Shown: positions 1-11,900 of the stretch, piece by piece | Layout: every line of letters begins with the position of its first letter | Numbering within the stretch: the first letter of the stretch is position 1 | Source: Nemertoderma westbladi | Taxonomy: Eukaryota > Xenacoelomorpha > Nemertodermatida > Nemertodermatidae | Direction: 5' to 3' | Length of the DNA: 64,000 bases | Assembly: GCA_032718475.1 (NCBI GenBank) | Contig: JAUCBJ010007725.1 | Location: 122,569-186,568 of the forward strand | Notes under the pieces: model-generated | Databases searched by the model: none | What the model was told of the DNA's origin: nothing | The model's input: the letters and a program-made list of their open reading frames with translations, nothing else | Program-made: the position numbers and the translations under genes

Positions 1-2472
1 TTTGGCAGTTTAACCCGCCAAATTAGGATGTCTTCTAGATAATAATTCGCTTTTAGCCTATGACAAGTATTTGATTCACTACACTAGTCGAAACCAATCT
101 GTGCGCGATCATTCACCCGCTGGATATACCCGGGAGATTGGGTTCGACGGCTTAATCTTATTGCTATGTAAGCCTAATGTATTATTCGACTGACAGTATT
201 ATATAATCTCTGACAATATTATTCACCTTCGGGAAATATTAACAGTTCCTTTAGGACGTGGCGCTCTATCTATATAAACAGAGTTATGACTTAAACTACT
301 CACAACGATATGGCTTAGTTATAATTCACATATATGGCGCATTCTTTAGGAAATGCTTCGTTATCAGTCTCACTCATACACAATGCTGCACAATACTGCA
401 CACTAATCTGCCGATCTTCACTGATTTTAGTCACATATAAAAGGAACACGCACCGACTCATGTAGGGTCTATCAAATAACATTAGATTCACTTCAAACCA
501 CTTTAACATAAGTCACAATCGTTATATGTAACCTTTCTCTCTTACCTTCGGTATATCAAGAATATTGGGGTTTCGGGGTTATTTATCGTTATTCCAAATA
601 TAATAATTCATCAACCATATTATGAAGAACCGACAGTAAATAGCAGTATAACAATATAAAAGTATGCACCAGTGTGTGGTACATGCAGTTCAGTAAGTTG
701 AGTTGCACAGTGATTCAGTGATAACGGATATATGTCCTTATAATTAAGCCTACTAGTGTTAGGCTAAAACAGCAAAGCACAAAATATTTCCAAGCCGCTC
801 TCTCCTGGCTCAGGACAGAATGTAAACACTGCACAATAAGCATTGAGTGATTTCTAGGAAATTTCTGTACAAGAGCCATAAAAATGCTCTGATTGGCTGA
901 CTGAACTGAGAGACGCCGTAGAACAAAGAAAATCAACACGTATGAATGTCAGCTGTTAACCGTCGTCATAGTAACTACTGTTCAAGAGTAGCTATCACCT
1001 TTTGCGTAACGGAATTGCCATAGAATCATCAACTATGCCTTCCACAGTACACATACGGAGGAAATAGCTCTTAGATCCTCTAAAAACACCGATACAGCAA
1101 TAATACGGTTTCTTACACCTATTAAATCAACTACAGAGTATTTTAATGTAAAAATAATAAAAATAACGGGGCAATTCAGCAAAGGCTTTTACACATACGG
1201 TTTGTATGAAGGATAATATAGAATAAGTGAGCGTTCTTACCAACTTAGTCACATCGTTACAGCTAAGACTAACTTAAGTAACTCTAAATGAATACGAGTT
1301 TAGTCTATTTTGGCTGTGTAGATATCGTAATTTCCGCCATGGAAACGCACTTGTTTTAAATAAATTCATTAATATTCCATTCAATACTATTCATTAATTA
1401 TTATACATTCATTATAAATACGATCTAGCTAGACCTACAGTAGTACTAGTCCTACCTACACATAAGGAGTGGAAACACAACACAATTATTTGGGATAAAA
1501 TTCTACAGTAAATAAATACTGTAATATTTATACCATAAAAGACTGCACTTGTGAAGAATACCACCAGGTTATCACATTTCGGCCGAAATATTATTGGGAT
1601 TTTTATGAAGAATTTCTTAACTTTCACTGTACATACAGACTAATTCGTTTATTGTTTTGGTTAGATACAGCCCTTCTATAACTTGTTTTTGATTAAAAAA
1701 AAACTGGTAGGTATTCTTCACAAGGGGTAAACTGAGGTGAAATATAAAAGCAGCTTCACGCGTGCCATGAAAAGACACCGAAGTTAATTTATGTATTATA
1801 AATTATTATAACATTAATTTATTATTGTATCATCCCTGTTAATAAATGAATATTATATTTATTAGCATAACTTATTTATCCTGATAGGCCCAAACGTGCG
1901 CATAGCGCTGGTTCAACCCCCGGTGACGTGCATTCTCATTATTTCCATTTCTGAACAACTTATTACAATATTATTCTACAAGCATATGAGTTATATGTTA
2001 ATTAATATTTTTGTGAGTTCGAAAAGTTTTATAGATGGAAACTAAAATTTACATTATCATATATTTATTAGCTGATGTTAAAAAGCTTTCTATTTGATAC
2101 ATTACATTACGTTTAGTTATGTATGTTTATTTTTCTTCAACTTTGTCTTTGTATCTCAGGAATATGCTTTTAAAACCACAACGAAATGGCTTGTTGGTGA
2201 TAATATAGATCCAGAAAGATATAGCTTGGTTACCAAGAGCCATATAGGCCATACACATAAGGGCTATGTGATATTTATTACCTGAAAATATATAAGGAAA
2301 TATTAAACTGACATAGACCTATTTCATTCCAGGATTATGCCCCGGTGGCTAAATTCATAAGATTAGTAAAATGGTGTAACAATGTAACAATGCAATCGGT
2401 ACTGACCGCCCCTGAAATAAAATGGTTATTGAAATATCAAGTAAAAATATATTTATAAATGTAAGAGTTTAA
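1..2472. other. AT-rich DNA, no recognisable gene
   Basis: All open frames here are short and resemble no family I recognise. There are no clear splice-bounded exons, no convincing tRNA and no long repeats. The stretch is AT-rich and looks like intergenic or intronic animal DNA. Confidence 0.6.
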
Positions 2473-3986
2473 AGATCTGTGAGATCTGAGGTCGCTATGT
2501 TGATGGGTCCGCTGCCACTGTGTATGAATGGCTGACCACGAGATCTCGGGGCACTATGTTGCTGGGTCCGCCTGCACTGTGTAGTGTATGGCTGACCGTG
2601 AGATCTGGGGTCGCTATGTTGATGGGTCCGCCGCCTCTGTGTATGGCTGACCGTGAGATCTGGGGGCGCTGTGATGTTGGGTACGCCGGTACTGTGTGTG
2701 GCTGACCGCGAGATCTGGGGGCGCTATGTTGCTGGTCCCGCCGGCACTGTGTATGAATGGCTGACCACGAGATCTGGGGGTGCTATGTTGATGGGTCCGC
2801 CGCCACTGTGTATGAATGGCTGACCACGAGATCTGGGGGCACTATGATGCTGGGTCCGCCGCCACTGTGTGCGGCTGACCGTGAGATCTGGGGGCGCTGT
2901 GATGTTGGTCCCGCCGTCACTGTGTATGGCTGACCGTGAGATCTGGGGGCGCTATGTTGCTGGGGTCTGCCGGCACTGCGTATGGCTGACCACGAGATCT
3001 GGGGCGCTATGTTGCTGGGTCCACCGGCACTGTGTATGGCTGACCGCGAGATCTGGGGGCGCTATGTTGCTGGGGTCTGCCGGCACTGCGTATGGCTGAC
3101 CACGAGATCTGGGGCGCTATGTTGCTGGGTCCACCGGCACTGTGTATGGCTGACCACGAGATCTGGGGGCGCTATGTTGCTGGGTCCACCAGCACTGTGT
3201 ATGGCTGACCACGAAATCTGGGGGCACTATTTTGATGGGTCCACCGCCACTGTGTATGAATGGCTGACCACGAGATCTGGGGGCGCTATGTTGCTGGGCC
3301 CACCGGCACTGTGTATGGCTGACCACGAAATCTGGGGGCACTATGTTGATGGGACCACCGCCACTGTGTATGAATGGCTGACCGTGAGATCTGGGGGCGC
3401 TGTGATGTTGGGTACGCCGGTACTGTGTGTGGCTGACCGCGAGATCTGGGGGCGCTATGTTGCTGGTCCCGCCGGCACTGTGTATGAATGGCTGACCACG
3501 AGATCTGGGGGCGCTATGTTGCTGGGCCCACCGGCACTGTGTATGGCTGACCACGAAATCTGGGGGCACTATGTTGATGGGACCACCGCCACTGTGTATG
3601 AATGGCTGACCGTGAGATCTGGGGGCGCTGTGATGTTGGGTACGCCGGTACTGTGTGTGGCTAAACGCGAGATCTGGGGGCGCTGTTGCTGGGTCCGCCG
3701 GCACTGTGTGTGGCTGATCGTGAGATCAGGGGGCGCTGTGATGTTGGGTACGCCGGTACTGTGTGTGGCTGAACGCGAGATCTGGGGGCGCTGTTGCTGG
3801 GTCCGCCGGCACTGTGTGTGGCTGACCGTGAGATCTGGGGGCGCTGTGATGTTGGGTACGCCGGTACTGTGTGTGGCTGAACGCGAGATCTGGGGGCGCT
3901 GTTGCTGGGTCCGCCGGCACTGTGTGTGGCTGACCGTGAGATCTGGGGGCGCTGTGATGTTGGGTACGCCGGTACTGTGTGTGGCT
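2473..3986. repeat. Minisatellite, ~55-59 bp units
   Basis: Tandem units share the core GAGATCTGGGGGCGCTATG followed by a GGTCCGCCGGCACTGTGTATG-like half. Units are about 55 bp, or about 59 bp where AATG is added. Variants combine into longer periods: dimers of about 109 bp between 3659 and 3985, and a block repeated roughly 230 bp apart near 3318 and 3545. The array is GC-rich against an AT-rich flank. Open frames across it on both strands follow from the repeat and are not evidence of a gene. The last unit runs straight into LINE reverse-transcriptase sequence. Confidence 0.9.
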
Positions 3987-4735
3987 GTTTAGAGGGAGCC
4001 CAACGGCTCCTCAGCTCATTAGAACATGCTGCTTCTAGTGTTGGTCTTTTTATTAACTCCAGAAAAACCAAAATTTTGACAGTTAACTTTGAAAGTCCTC
4101 AGCAAGTCTCTGATCGGATGAGCATAAGCTCAAAGGTGGTATGCTTGAGCATGTGAACGACTTCTGTTACCTGAGATCATGGATCCGGAAGTCAGGTGAG
4201 GACCTTCGAATACGTAAGGGAAAGGCATAGGCAGCCTTGAATAGGCTTTCCAGGATTTGGAAGTCACCGAGAATTAATCGGAAACTTAAGGTCCGATTAT
4301 TTAGAGCAGCAGTAGTTCCAGTACTCCTCTACGGGAGTCCATGCTGGGCTCTAACTGCTGAGGACACCAAATCTCTGGATGGCACATTCACAAGAATGCT
4401 ACGCCGGGTTCATTGTGTCAAGTACAATGCACACATCTCCAACCAGACACTATATAACATTGGAGGTGTCTCATTGGTTCCCCCAAGCTTGACACTAGAA
4501 CAAAATCGCATCCGCTTTGCAGGACATTGCTTTCGCCGTGAGGACCAGCCAGTGCATAATCTTGTACTTTGGCAGCCTCATGGAGTGAATAAGCATGGTG
4601 GACAGCCCATGACTTTCTTGAGACGCATCTTAAAGGACACTGGCCTTGAAGATGCGGATGATCTAGCAAATGTCATGGGTGATAGGGAGTTGTGGCGGTG
4701 CAATTTTGTTGACAAGCCGGCACAGCATTCTTAAA
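3987..4735 (+). pseudogene. LINE reverse transcriptase, C-terminal fragment
   Basis: Broken 3' part of a non-LTR retrotransposon ORF2. The first piece (about 3987-4156) reads like the late palm/thumb region, with EHAASSVGLFINSRKTK. A second frame at 4237-4734 (165 residues) carries SRIWKSPRINRKLKVRLFR, LLYGSPCWALTAED and RIRFAGHCFRREDQPV, the usual C-terminal block of RTE/CR1-like invertebrate LINEs. The two pieces lie in different frames and everything upstream, including the FxDD catalytic centre, is missing and replaced by minisatellite. It cannot encode an active enzyme. The exact clade is uncertain. Confidence 0.85.
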
Positions 4736-4773
4736 AATGCAGCTGCAATGCAGCATGCCGATCCTAGTAGTAG

Positions 4774-4862
4774 TAGTGTGTGGCTGACCGTGAGATCAGG
4801 GGGCGCTGTGTTGCTGGGGTCTGCCGGCGTTACACCTAAGTGCAAGCCAATCATCATCATAC
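4774..4862 (+). repeat. Single minisatellite unit and LINE-like 3' tail
   Basis: Downstream of the reverse-transcriptase fragment one more unit of the 2473-3986 minisatellite appears (GTGTGGCTGACCGTGAGATC onward), followed by about 20 bp ending in ATCATCATCAT. A short trinucleotide run of this sort is common at LINE 3' ends. The unit is therefore either part of the LINE 3' UTR or the far edge of an array split by the LINE. Confidence 0.7.
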
Positions 4863-5509
4863 ATAGAATTCATGGATTCATTTTGATGGGGTCGACTCGA
4901 CAGTCCGTTATAATGATAACTGTTCGTTCATGATGGCTTAAAATCTGCGCGCAAAGGACCACGTTGCTATTCGCTACATATTTATGTGCCAACGTAATTC
5001 ATAGATAAAATCTCGATATTTTTGTTTATTGTTTTGGTTTCCGTTTTAGTAATCTGTTAGTGTATGCATCGTTCATGTATAATATTTAACAACTTTTTAC
5101 TCAATAATTACGATATAATATGTATTATAGAAATTTAAATAACCTACCTAGGGTTGGGATACCGATAGCCCAGTTTACACAGTCAATTAAACCTAAATAT
5201 ACCAAATATGGGCTAATTGGGAACGAGAGAAAGAAAAACGCCAAACATGTGAAAACGAATGTGACCGTTAGAGATTTGAGATGTCCGGATACAGCCTTGC
5301 CTGACGACCTGTAGGAAAGAATTAATTACAATTACTATATAACTTTATGCGTTTGTAGCCAAATATTTTGAGCGAAAAAATAAAAATTATGACTCACCAA
5401 CACGACGTAGTCTACCTACAGTTTCAACCTTTATGCCCTTTTTTAATTAAATTTAAAATGATTAACATTATTAGGACACTAATTATTATAATTGGGTGGG
5501 TGAGTGTCG
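4863..5509. other. AT-rich DNA without a recognised gene
   Basis: A 64-codon plus-strand open frame at 5120-5314 shows no domain I recognise. The stretch lies downstream of the GPCR exons on their strand and may hold an intron or later exons, but none can be supported. Confidence 0.5.
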
Positions 5510-5839
5510 CTAAAAGACTTTATTCCGTTCGATGGTGTACATAGATAGGCCTACAGTATTATATACAGTCAACATTATGTACAGTATATACGATATAAAT
5601 CCGTACCCTATCTTCCTGAGTTTATATATGATGCGGATATTCAATGGAAACAATAACGACAGCGGTCCAACCACAGAGTAGATTGTTCTAGAGACGTTGT
5701 TATAAAGTCTGAACCCAACCGAATTGATTTCATCTCGTCTGTATCCACATTTATTTTCTTCTTTCCACTCATAAGCGTAATAATGGGTGAAGGCCAGCGG
5801 ATAACAAATACATATTATAGTTGCGCAAATTATCTTGGC
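5510..5839 (-). CDS. GPCR exon: TM4, ECL2, TM5
   Basis: Second visible exon of a rhodopsin-like seven-transmembrane receptor. It begins after a TTACAG acceptor ending at 5840 and reads in phase 0 from AKIICATIICICYPLAF, a TM4-like segment, through a cysteine-containing extracellular loop (EENKCGYRR), into a TM5-like segment (VVGPLSLLFPLNIRIIYKL). The frame stays open to 5510, but the true exon end is uncertain; after KLRKIG the residues look less receptor-like, and a weak GTACGG donor lies near 5600. TM6 and TM7 were not found. The phase matches the upstream exon. Ligand unknown; a peptide receptor is possible but not shown. Confidence 0.72.
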   Translation of the reverse strand, partial: AKIICATIICICYPLAFTHYYAYEWKEENKCGYRRDEINSVGFRLYNNVSRTIYSVVGPLSLLFPLNIRIIYKLRKIGYGFISYILYIMLTVYNTVGLSMYTIERNKVF

Positions 5840-6139
5840 CTGTAACAACAAGTTTTTAATATTTTATTCTCGCTAAAAATAAATTTGAATTCTATTTCAG
5901 TGTATTTTCTGATTACGATTGATTTCCTGATCTATGAACGAATTAACCTACCGTAGCGAATTAAAATCTCACTTTAATATTAAATAATCAATTTATTGGA
6001 AAGGATCAGGTTACTGCGGCGCGGCACGTTATTCTAACAAAAACATTAAACGAAAGTCAATAGAACAGGATAAATAAACAGTCATTATTTGCGTCGATTT
6101 TCCTCACGAGTCTCCTTACAATATATCTGCTTAACTTAC
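5840..6139 (-). other. GPCR intron (phase 0)
   Basis: The donor GTAAGT on the minus strand starts at 6139 and the acceptor TTACAG ends at 5840. Joining the flanks keeps one reading frame through intracellular loop 2 into TM4. The length, about 300 bp, is ordinary for an invertebrate intron. Confidence 0.75.
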
Positions 6140-6481
6140 CCTCGTTTTTGAGAAAATGTTTTTCGCCGAAATCGGATAGTATATACTTTGATGGCGTTCG
6201 AATGCCATGGCAACCAACAACCAATGAGATGCCCAATGGCTGGCGAAGTTGAGGAAATGAAAGTAAGCGCAGTACTTGCCGAAATGAACAGAACCTTCTG
6301 GGTGGAAGTGCCAGGCGCGCCAGAGAATGGAGCTGAAGAATATCGCTAAGAAATCGGTGACGGACATTGTGATAAAGTAGACCATAGATCGGTTGTTACG
6401 CAGGGTCGGAGTCTTCATAAATACAGTAAAAACAACAGCGTTTAGAGTCAGTCCGACCGTGAATATTATTAGGCAGACACT
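6140..6481 (-). CDS. GPCR exon: TM1 to TM3 and loop 2
   Basis: A 342-nt exon (114 codons, phase 0 at both ends) of a rhodopsin-like receptor. It starts after a pyrimidine-rich tract and GCAG acceptor (6482-6484) and ends at GTAAGT. TM1 holds the conserved Asn (VGLTLNAVVF), TM2 the conserved Asp (MSVTDFLAIFF), and the TM3 Cys is present (GKYCAYF). The DRY position reads ERH (LLVAMAFERHQSIYYP), an uncommon variant. The Met-like start in the open frame is intronic TTG, so at least one 5' exon with the N-terminus is missing. The 30-bp satellite begins only ~50 bp upstream of this acceptor, so the preceding intron contains or abuts the satellite. Confidence 0.82.
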
Positions 6482-6535
6482 CTGCAATAAAGAAAAGAAA
6501 AATATGACAAAACCTCAAATAATGTGACATAATGA

Positions 6536-7334
6536 CAAAAATATAGTTCGCCTTAGTTGTACTAAATAAAATATAGTTCGCCTTAGTTGTACTAAATAAA
6601 ATATAGTTCGCCTTAGTTGTACTAAATAAAATATAGTTCGCCTTAGTTGTACTAAATAAAATATAGTTCGCCTTAGTTGTACTTAATAAAATATAGTTCG
6701 CCTTAGTTGTACTTAATAAAATATAGTTCGCCTTAGTTGTACTTAATAAAATATAGTTCGCCTTAGTTTTACTTAATAAAATACAGTTCGCCTTAGTTTT
6801 ACTAAATAAAATATAGTTCGCCTTAGTTGTAATAAATAAAATATAGTTCGCCTTAGTTGTACTAAATAAAATATAGTTCGCCTTAGTTTTACTAAATAAA
6901 ATATAGTTCGCCTTAGTTTTACTAAATAAAATATAGTTCGCCTTAGTTGTACTAAATAAAATATAGTTCGCCTTAGTTGTACTAAATAAAATATAGTTCG
7001 CCTTAGTTTTACTAAATAAAATATAGTTCGCCTTAGTTGTACTAAATAAAATATAGTTCGTCTTAGTTGAACTAAATAAAATATAGTTCGCAGTAGTTGT
7101 AATAAATAAAATATAGTTCACCTTGGTTGTACTAAATAAAATATAGTTCGCCTTAGTTGTACTAAATAAAATATAGTTCGCCTTAGTTGTACTAAATAAA
7201 ATATAGTTCGCCTTAGTTGTAATAAATAAAATATAGTTCGCCTTAGTTTTACTAAATAAAATATAGTTCGCCTTAGTTGTACTAAATAAAATATAGTTCG
7301 CCTTAGTTGTACTAAATAAAATATAGTTCGCCTT
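6536..7334. repeat. 30-bp satellite, array 1 (~27 units)
   Basis: Exact 30-bp periodicity with core ATATAGTTCGCCTTAGTTGT and an AT-rich remainder ending ACTAAATAAA. Each unit carries one CpG. Units vary at a few positions (TTGT/TTTT, ACTAAAT/ACTTAAT/AATAAAT, CCTT/CCGT). It starts about 50 bp from the GPCR exon and is cut at 7334 by LINE sequence. Confidence 0.97.
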
Positions 7335-8544
7335 GTAGTGTGAAGCTGGATCTCACACTTGGCTGTTGCAACAGAGAGGACCAGTCATGCCGCGGCAAGG
7401 CAGATTTCGTTGTTCTGCTAGCACGCAGACTAAGTCTTACCTTGGCCACAATAAGGCGGTGATCACTGGAGAAGGGTCGAAGAGTAAATGCATTACAGTC
7501 TTGTATAGAGCTCCTGTATTTCCTACGAAACAGAATATGGTCTATCTGGGACTTGTGACCACTGGGTCCACTATGAGTCCATAGCTTTCCAGTTCGCTTC
7601 TTGAACTGGGTTCCAGCCGAAAACAATCCATTTCCAGAGATAAAATCCTGAAGATGGACAGAATTTCGGTTAACACTATTGCTATAGACCCAGGGCGATG
7701 TAGGTGATTGATGCAGACTTGCATTAAAGTCTCCCAGGAATGTTAAGAATGCATGCTGATCCACTCCATCAGTTGCTGCTTGTAGATTGTGGTAGAAATT
7801 TTCCACCTCCTCTACAGGGGCAACACTAGTTGGAGAGTAGCACACAATCAGAACCACCTTAGGAAACTTCTTAGCCAGTCTTCCAGAACATGAGAAGTGG
7901 CAACGGATGATGCGGTTAGAGATTTGGTCTATTTTGTCCAATGCTGCATGTGCAGTTGGATTCATCAATAGACCAATTCCACCATTGCCACTATCATCTG
8001 CTGACGCGAGGGCGAGTCGCCAACCGCCCCCCATGTCCTTAATCAGAACCTCATCAGTCTGTCCAGTCTGCATTCGGTGCTCTTGAACACCCACTGCGCT
8101 AAGAGAAAGCTTATCTGCCAAGGCAGTCAGCTCACCTTGTCGCATTGGGGACCCGAGTGTTAGGGTGTTTACTGAGGCTAGTCTAGTGACTTGCCTCAGA
8201 TTCACCAATGGCTTTGTTGGTCGGGGTGGAACATGAGAGTAGCCTCCAACTCCAGAATCCCTCTCCCCATCACAATCTGGCCTCCCTGGTGACCCAGGGT
8301 TTGGGCCAGAAAGGTCATCAGGAAAGGGACTCAAAGAATTGTTGGCTGCTCTCTCTCCAGTAGGGGGTGAGACAGGCAGCCGGTCAGGAGTTAACTGACG
8401 CCTGTGAGGCCGATTGTGTCCGGTAATTCCACTGGCCTCTAGTGGCCGGACCTCCGCATTGCTAATGTAATCCATAGTGGGGGTTGGGGGGTGCTTTTTT
8501 GCCGAGTCAGCTCTCGGGGCAAATACCATACCCTGGTTTGCCAT
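7335..8544 (-). pseudogene. LINE endonuclease, truncated ORF
   Basis: Open frame that continues upstream to 8565 through a TTG; the first ATG is at 8544. The N-terminal ~110 residues are Pro/Arg-rich and unordered. An exonuclease-endonuclease-phosphatase (APE-like) domain follows, with its catalytic signature residues in order: SVNTLTL, VGVQEHRM (Glu), IVCYSPT, FLGDFNAS (Asp/Asn), SQIDHILF (Asp) and FSSDHRLIVAKVRL (His). In an intact element this domain nicks target DNA for target-primed reverse transcription. Reading on past 7335 adds a few satellite-encoded residues to a stop at 7312. Without the reverse transcriptase the ORF is a remnant. Similar proteins are often labelled craniofacial development protein 2-like in invertebrate genomes. 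Confidence 0.85.
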
Positions 8545-8964
8545 TCCACAGGGTGGGTGTCGCAATGGAGTCAGATATGAGGCCCATCACCCATATCTAC
8601 TCTGGCGTACATGACCCACCATTGGCTGTTGCAGCTCATCTGCTGGGTCATGCCCTGTACCCTTGCTGCCAGGTGCAGGTCGCAGTGAAGTGCCCTCAGA
8701 GTGGACATGAGAACACTCTACTCCTAACCAGCCATTGGTAGATCACCATCTGCCTGGTCAGGCCATATACCCCTGCAGCCAAGTATATGGGTCCTTAATC
8801 CAGGACCAAGGACGTCCTTATCCCAGAACGAAGGGGGTCCTAGTTACAGGACCAGATTTGCCCTAGTAAGAGGGTCTATGCAGCTACAGGTGGCACCTCC
8901 TTTATGCTGCATGGAGGTGGCAAGTTTTCTTGATCAATGACCTAGAATACCTGACCTGACCTTG
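7335..8964 (-). mobile_element. LINE 5' fragment embedded in satellite
   Basis: Unique-sequence island between satellite arrays 1 and 2. On the minus strand it has about 400 bp of apparent 5' UTR (8545-8964) and then an ORF with an AP-type endonuclease, cut off where the satellite resumes. No reverse transcriptase follows. Both edges show CCTTG (7331-7335 and 8960-8964), which may be a short target duplication or chance, since CCTT is also in the satellite unit. LINE copies are normally 5'-truncated; this one keeps its 5' end and lacks the 3' end. Confidence 0.75.
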
Positions 8965-11900
8965 AAATAAAATATAGTTCGCCTTAGATATACTAAATAA
9001 AATATAGTTCGCCTTAGTTTTACTAAATAAAATATAGTTCGCCTTAGTTGTAATAAATAAGATATAGTTCGCCTTAGTTGTACTAAATAAAATATAGTTC
9101 GCCGTAGTTTTACTAAATAAAATATAGTTCGCCTTAGTTGTACTAAATAAAATATAGTTCGCCTTAGTTTTACTAAATAAAATATAGTTCGCCTTAGTTG
9201 TAATAAATAAAATATAGTTCGTCTTAGTTGAACTAAATAAAATATAGTTCGCCTTAGTTGTAATAAATAAAATATAGTTCGCCTTAGTTGTACTAAATAA
9301 AATATAGTTCGTCTTAGTTGAACTAAATAAAATATAGTTCGCCTTAGTTGTACTAAATAAAATATAGTTCGCCTTAGTTGAACTAAATAAAATATAGTTC
9401 GCCTTAGTTTTACTAAATAAAATATAGTTCGCCTTAGTTGAACTAAATAAAATATAGTTCGCCTTAGTTGTACTAAATAAAATATAGTTCGCCTTAGTTT
9501 TACTTAATAAAATATAGTTCGCCTTAGTTGAACTAAATAAAATATAGTTCGCCTTAGTTGTACTAAATAAAATATAGTTCGCCTTAGTTTTACTAAATTA
9601 AATATAGTTCGCCTTAGTTGTAATAAATAAAATATAGTTCGCCTTAGTTGTACTAAATAAAATATAGTTCGCCTTAGTTTTACTAAATAAAATATAGTTC
9701 GCAGTAGTTGTACTAAATAAAATATAGTTCGCCTTAGTTGTACTAAATAAAATATAGTTCACCTTGGTTGTACTAAATAAAATATAGTTCGCCTTAGTTT
9801 TACTTAATAAAATATAGTTCGCCTTAGTTGAACTAAATAAAATATAGTTCGCCTTAGTTGTACTAAATAAAATATAGTTCGCCTTAGTTGTACTAAATAA
9901 AATATAGTTAGCCTTAGTTTTACTTAATAAAATATAGTTCGCCTTAGTTGAACTAAATGAAATATAGTTCGCCTTAGTTGAACTAAATAAAATATAGTTC
10001 GCCTTAGTTGAACTAAATAAAATATAGTTCGCCTTAGTTGTACTAAATAAAATATAGTTCGCCTTAGTTTTACTTAATAAAATATAGTTCGCCTTAGTTG
10101 AACTAAATAAAATATAGTTCGCCTTAGTTGTACTAAATAAAATATAGTTCGCCTTAGTTTTACTAAATTAAATATAGTTCGCCTTAGTTGTAATAAATAA
10201 AATATAGTTCGCCTTAGTTGTACTAAATAAAATATAGTTCGCCTTAGTTGTACTAAATAAAATATAGTTCGCCTTAGTTGTACTAAATAAAATATAGTTC
10301 GCCTTAGTTGTACTAAATAAAATATAATTCGCCTTAGTTGTACTTAATAAAATATAGTTCGCCTTAGTTGTACTAAATAAAATATAGTTCGCCTTAGTTG
10401 TACTAATTAAAATATAGTTCGCCTTAGTTTTACTAAATAAAATATAGTTCGCCTTAGTTGTACTAAATAAAATATAGTTCGCCTTAGTTGTACTAAATAA
10501 AATATAGTTCGCCTTAGTTTTACTAAATAAAATATAGTTCGCCTTAGTTGTACTAAATAAAATATAGTTCGCCTTAGTTTTACTAAATAAAATATAGTTC
10601 GCCTTAGTTGTACTAAATAAAATATAATTCGCCTTAGTTGTAATAAATAAAATATAGTTCGCCGTAGTTGTACTAAATAAAATATAGTTCGCCGTAGTTG
10701 TAATAAATAAAATATAGTTCGCCTTAGTTGTAATAAATAAAATATAGTTCGTCTTATTTGAACTAAATAAAATATAGTTCGCCTTAGTTGTACTAAATAA
10801 AATATAGTTCGCCTTAGTTGTACTAAATAAAATATAGTTCGCCGTAGTTGTAATAAATAAAATATAGTTCGCCTTAGTTGTAATAAATAAAATATAGTTC
10901 GCCTTAGTTGTACTTAATAAAATATAGTTCGCCTTAGTTGTAATAAATAAAATATAGTTCGCCTTAGTTGTACTAAATAAAATATAGTTCGCCTTAGTTG
11001 TACTTAATAAAATATAGTTCGCCTTAGTTGTAATAAATAAAATATAGTTCGCCGTAGTTTTACTAAATAAAATATAGTTCGCCTTAGTTTTACTAAATAA
11101 AATATAGTTCGCCTTAGTTGTAATAAATAAAATATAGTTCGCCTTAGTTGTAATAAATAAAATATAGTTCGCCGTAGTTTTACTAAATAAAATATAGTTC
11201 GCCTTAGTTTTACTAAATAAAATATAGTTCGCCTTAGTTGTAATAAATAAAATATAGTTCGCCTTAGTTGTAATAAATAAAATATAGTTCGCCGTAGTTT
11301 TACTAAATAAAATATAGTTCGCCTTAGTTTTACTAAATAAAATATAGTTCGCCTTAGTTTTACTAAATAAAATATAGTTCGCCTTAGTTGTACTAAATAA
11401 AATATAGTTCGCCTTAGTTGTAATAAATAAAATATAGTTCGCCTTAGTTGTACTAAATAAAATATAGTTCGCCTTAGTTGTACTTAATAAAATATAGTTC
11501 GCCTTAGTTGTAATAAATAAAATATAGTTCGCCTTAGTTGTACTAAATAAAATATAGTTCGCCTTAGTTGTACTTAATAAAATATAGTTCGCCTTAGTTG
11601 TAATAAATAAAATATAGTTCGCCGTAGTTTTACTAAATAAAATATAGTTCGCCTTAGTTTTACTAAATAAAATATAGTTCGCCTTAGTTGTAATAAATAA
11701 AATATAGTTCGCCTTAGTTGTAATAAATAAAATATAGTTCGCCGTAGTTTTACTAAATAAAATATAGTTCGCCTTAGTTTTACTAAATAAAATATAGTTC
11801 GCCTTAGTTGTAATAAATAAAATATAGTTCGCCTTAGTTGTAATAAATAAAATATAGTTCGCCGTAGTTTTACTAAATAAAATATAGTTCGCCTTAGTTT

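Noticed and set aside
1891-1935. B-box-like GGTTCAACCCCC, possible tRNA or SINE
   Set aside because: No matching A box at tRNA distance and no cloverleaf.
2982-3992. 336-codon plus-strand and 195-codon minus-strand ORFs in the minisatellite
   Set aside because: Open frames on both strands across a tandem repeat; the residues only mirror the repeat.
5120-5314. 64-codon ORF as a small gene
   Set aside because: No recognisable domain, splice context or repeat relation; length is within chance for this DNA.
3987-8544. One LINE with a twin-priming 5' inversion (RT on plus, endonuclease on minus)
   Set aside because: The pieces are 2.6 kb apart with GPCR exons and satellite between them. Twin priming leaves the inverted parts adjacent.
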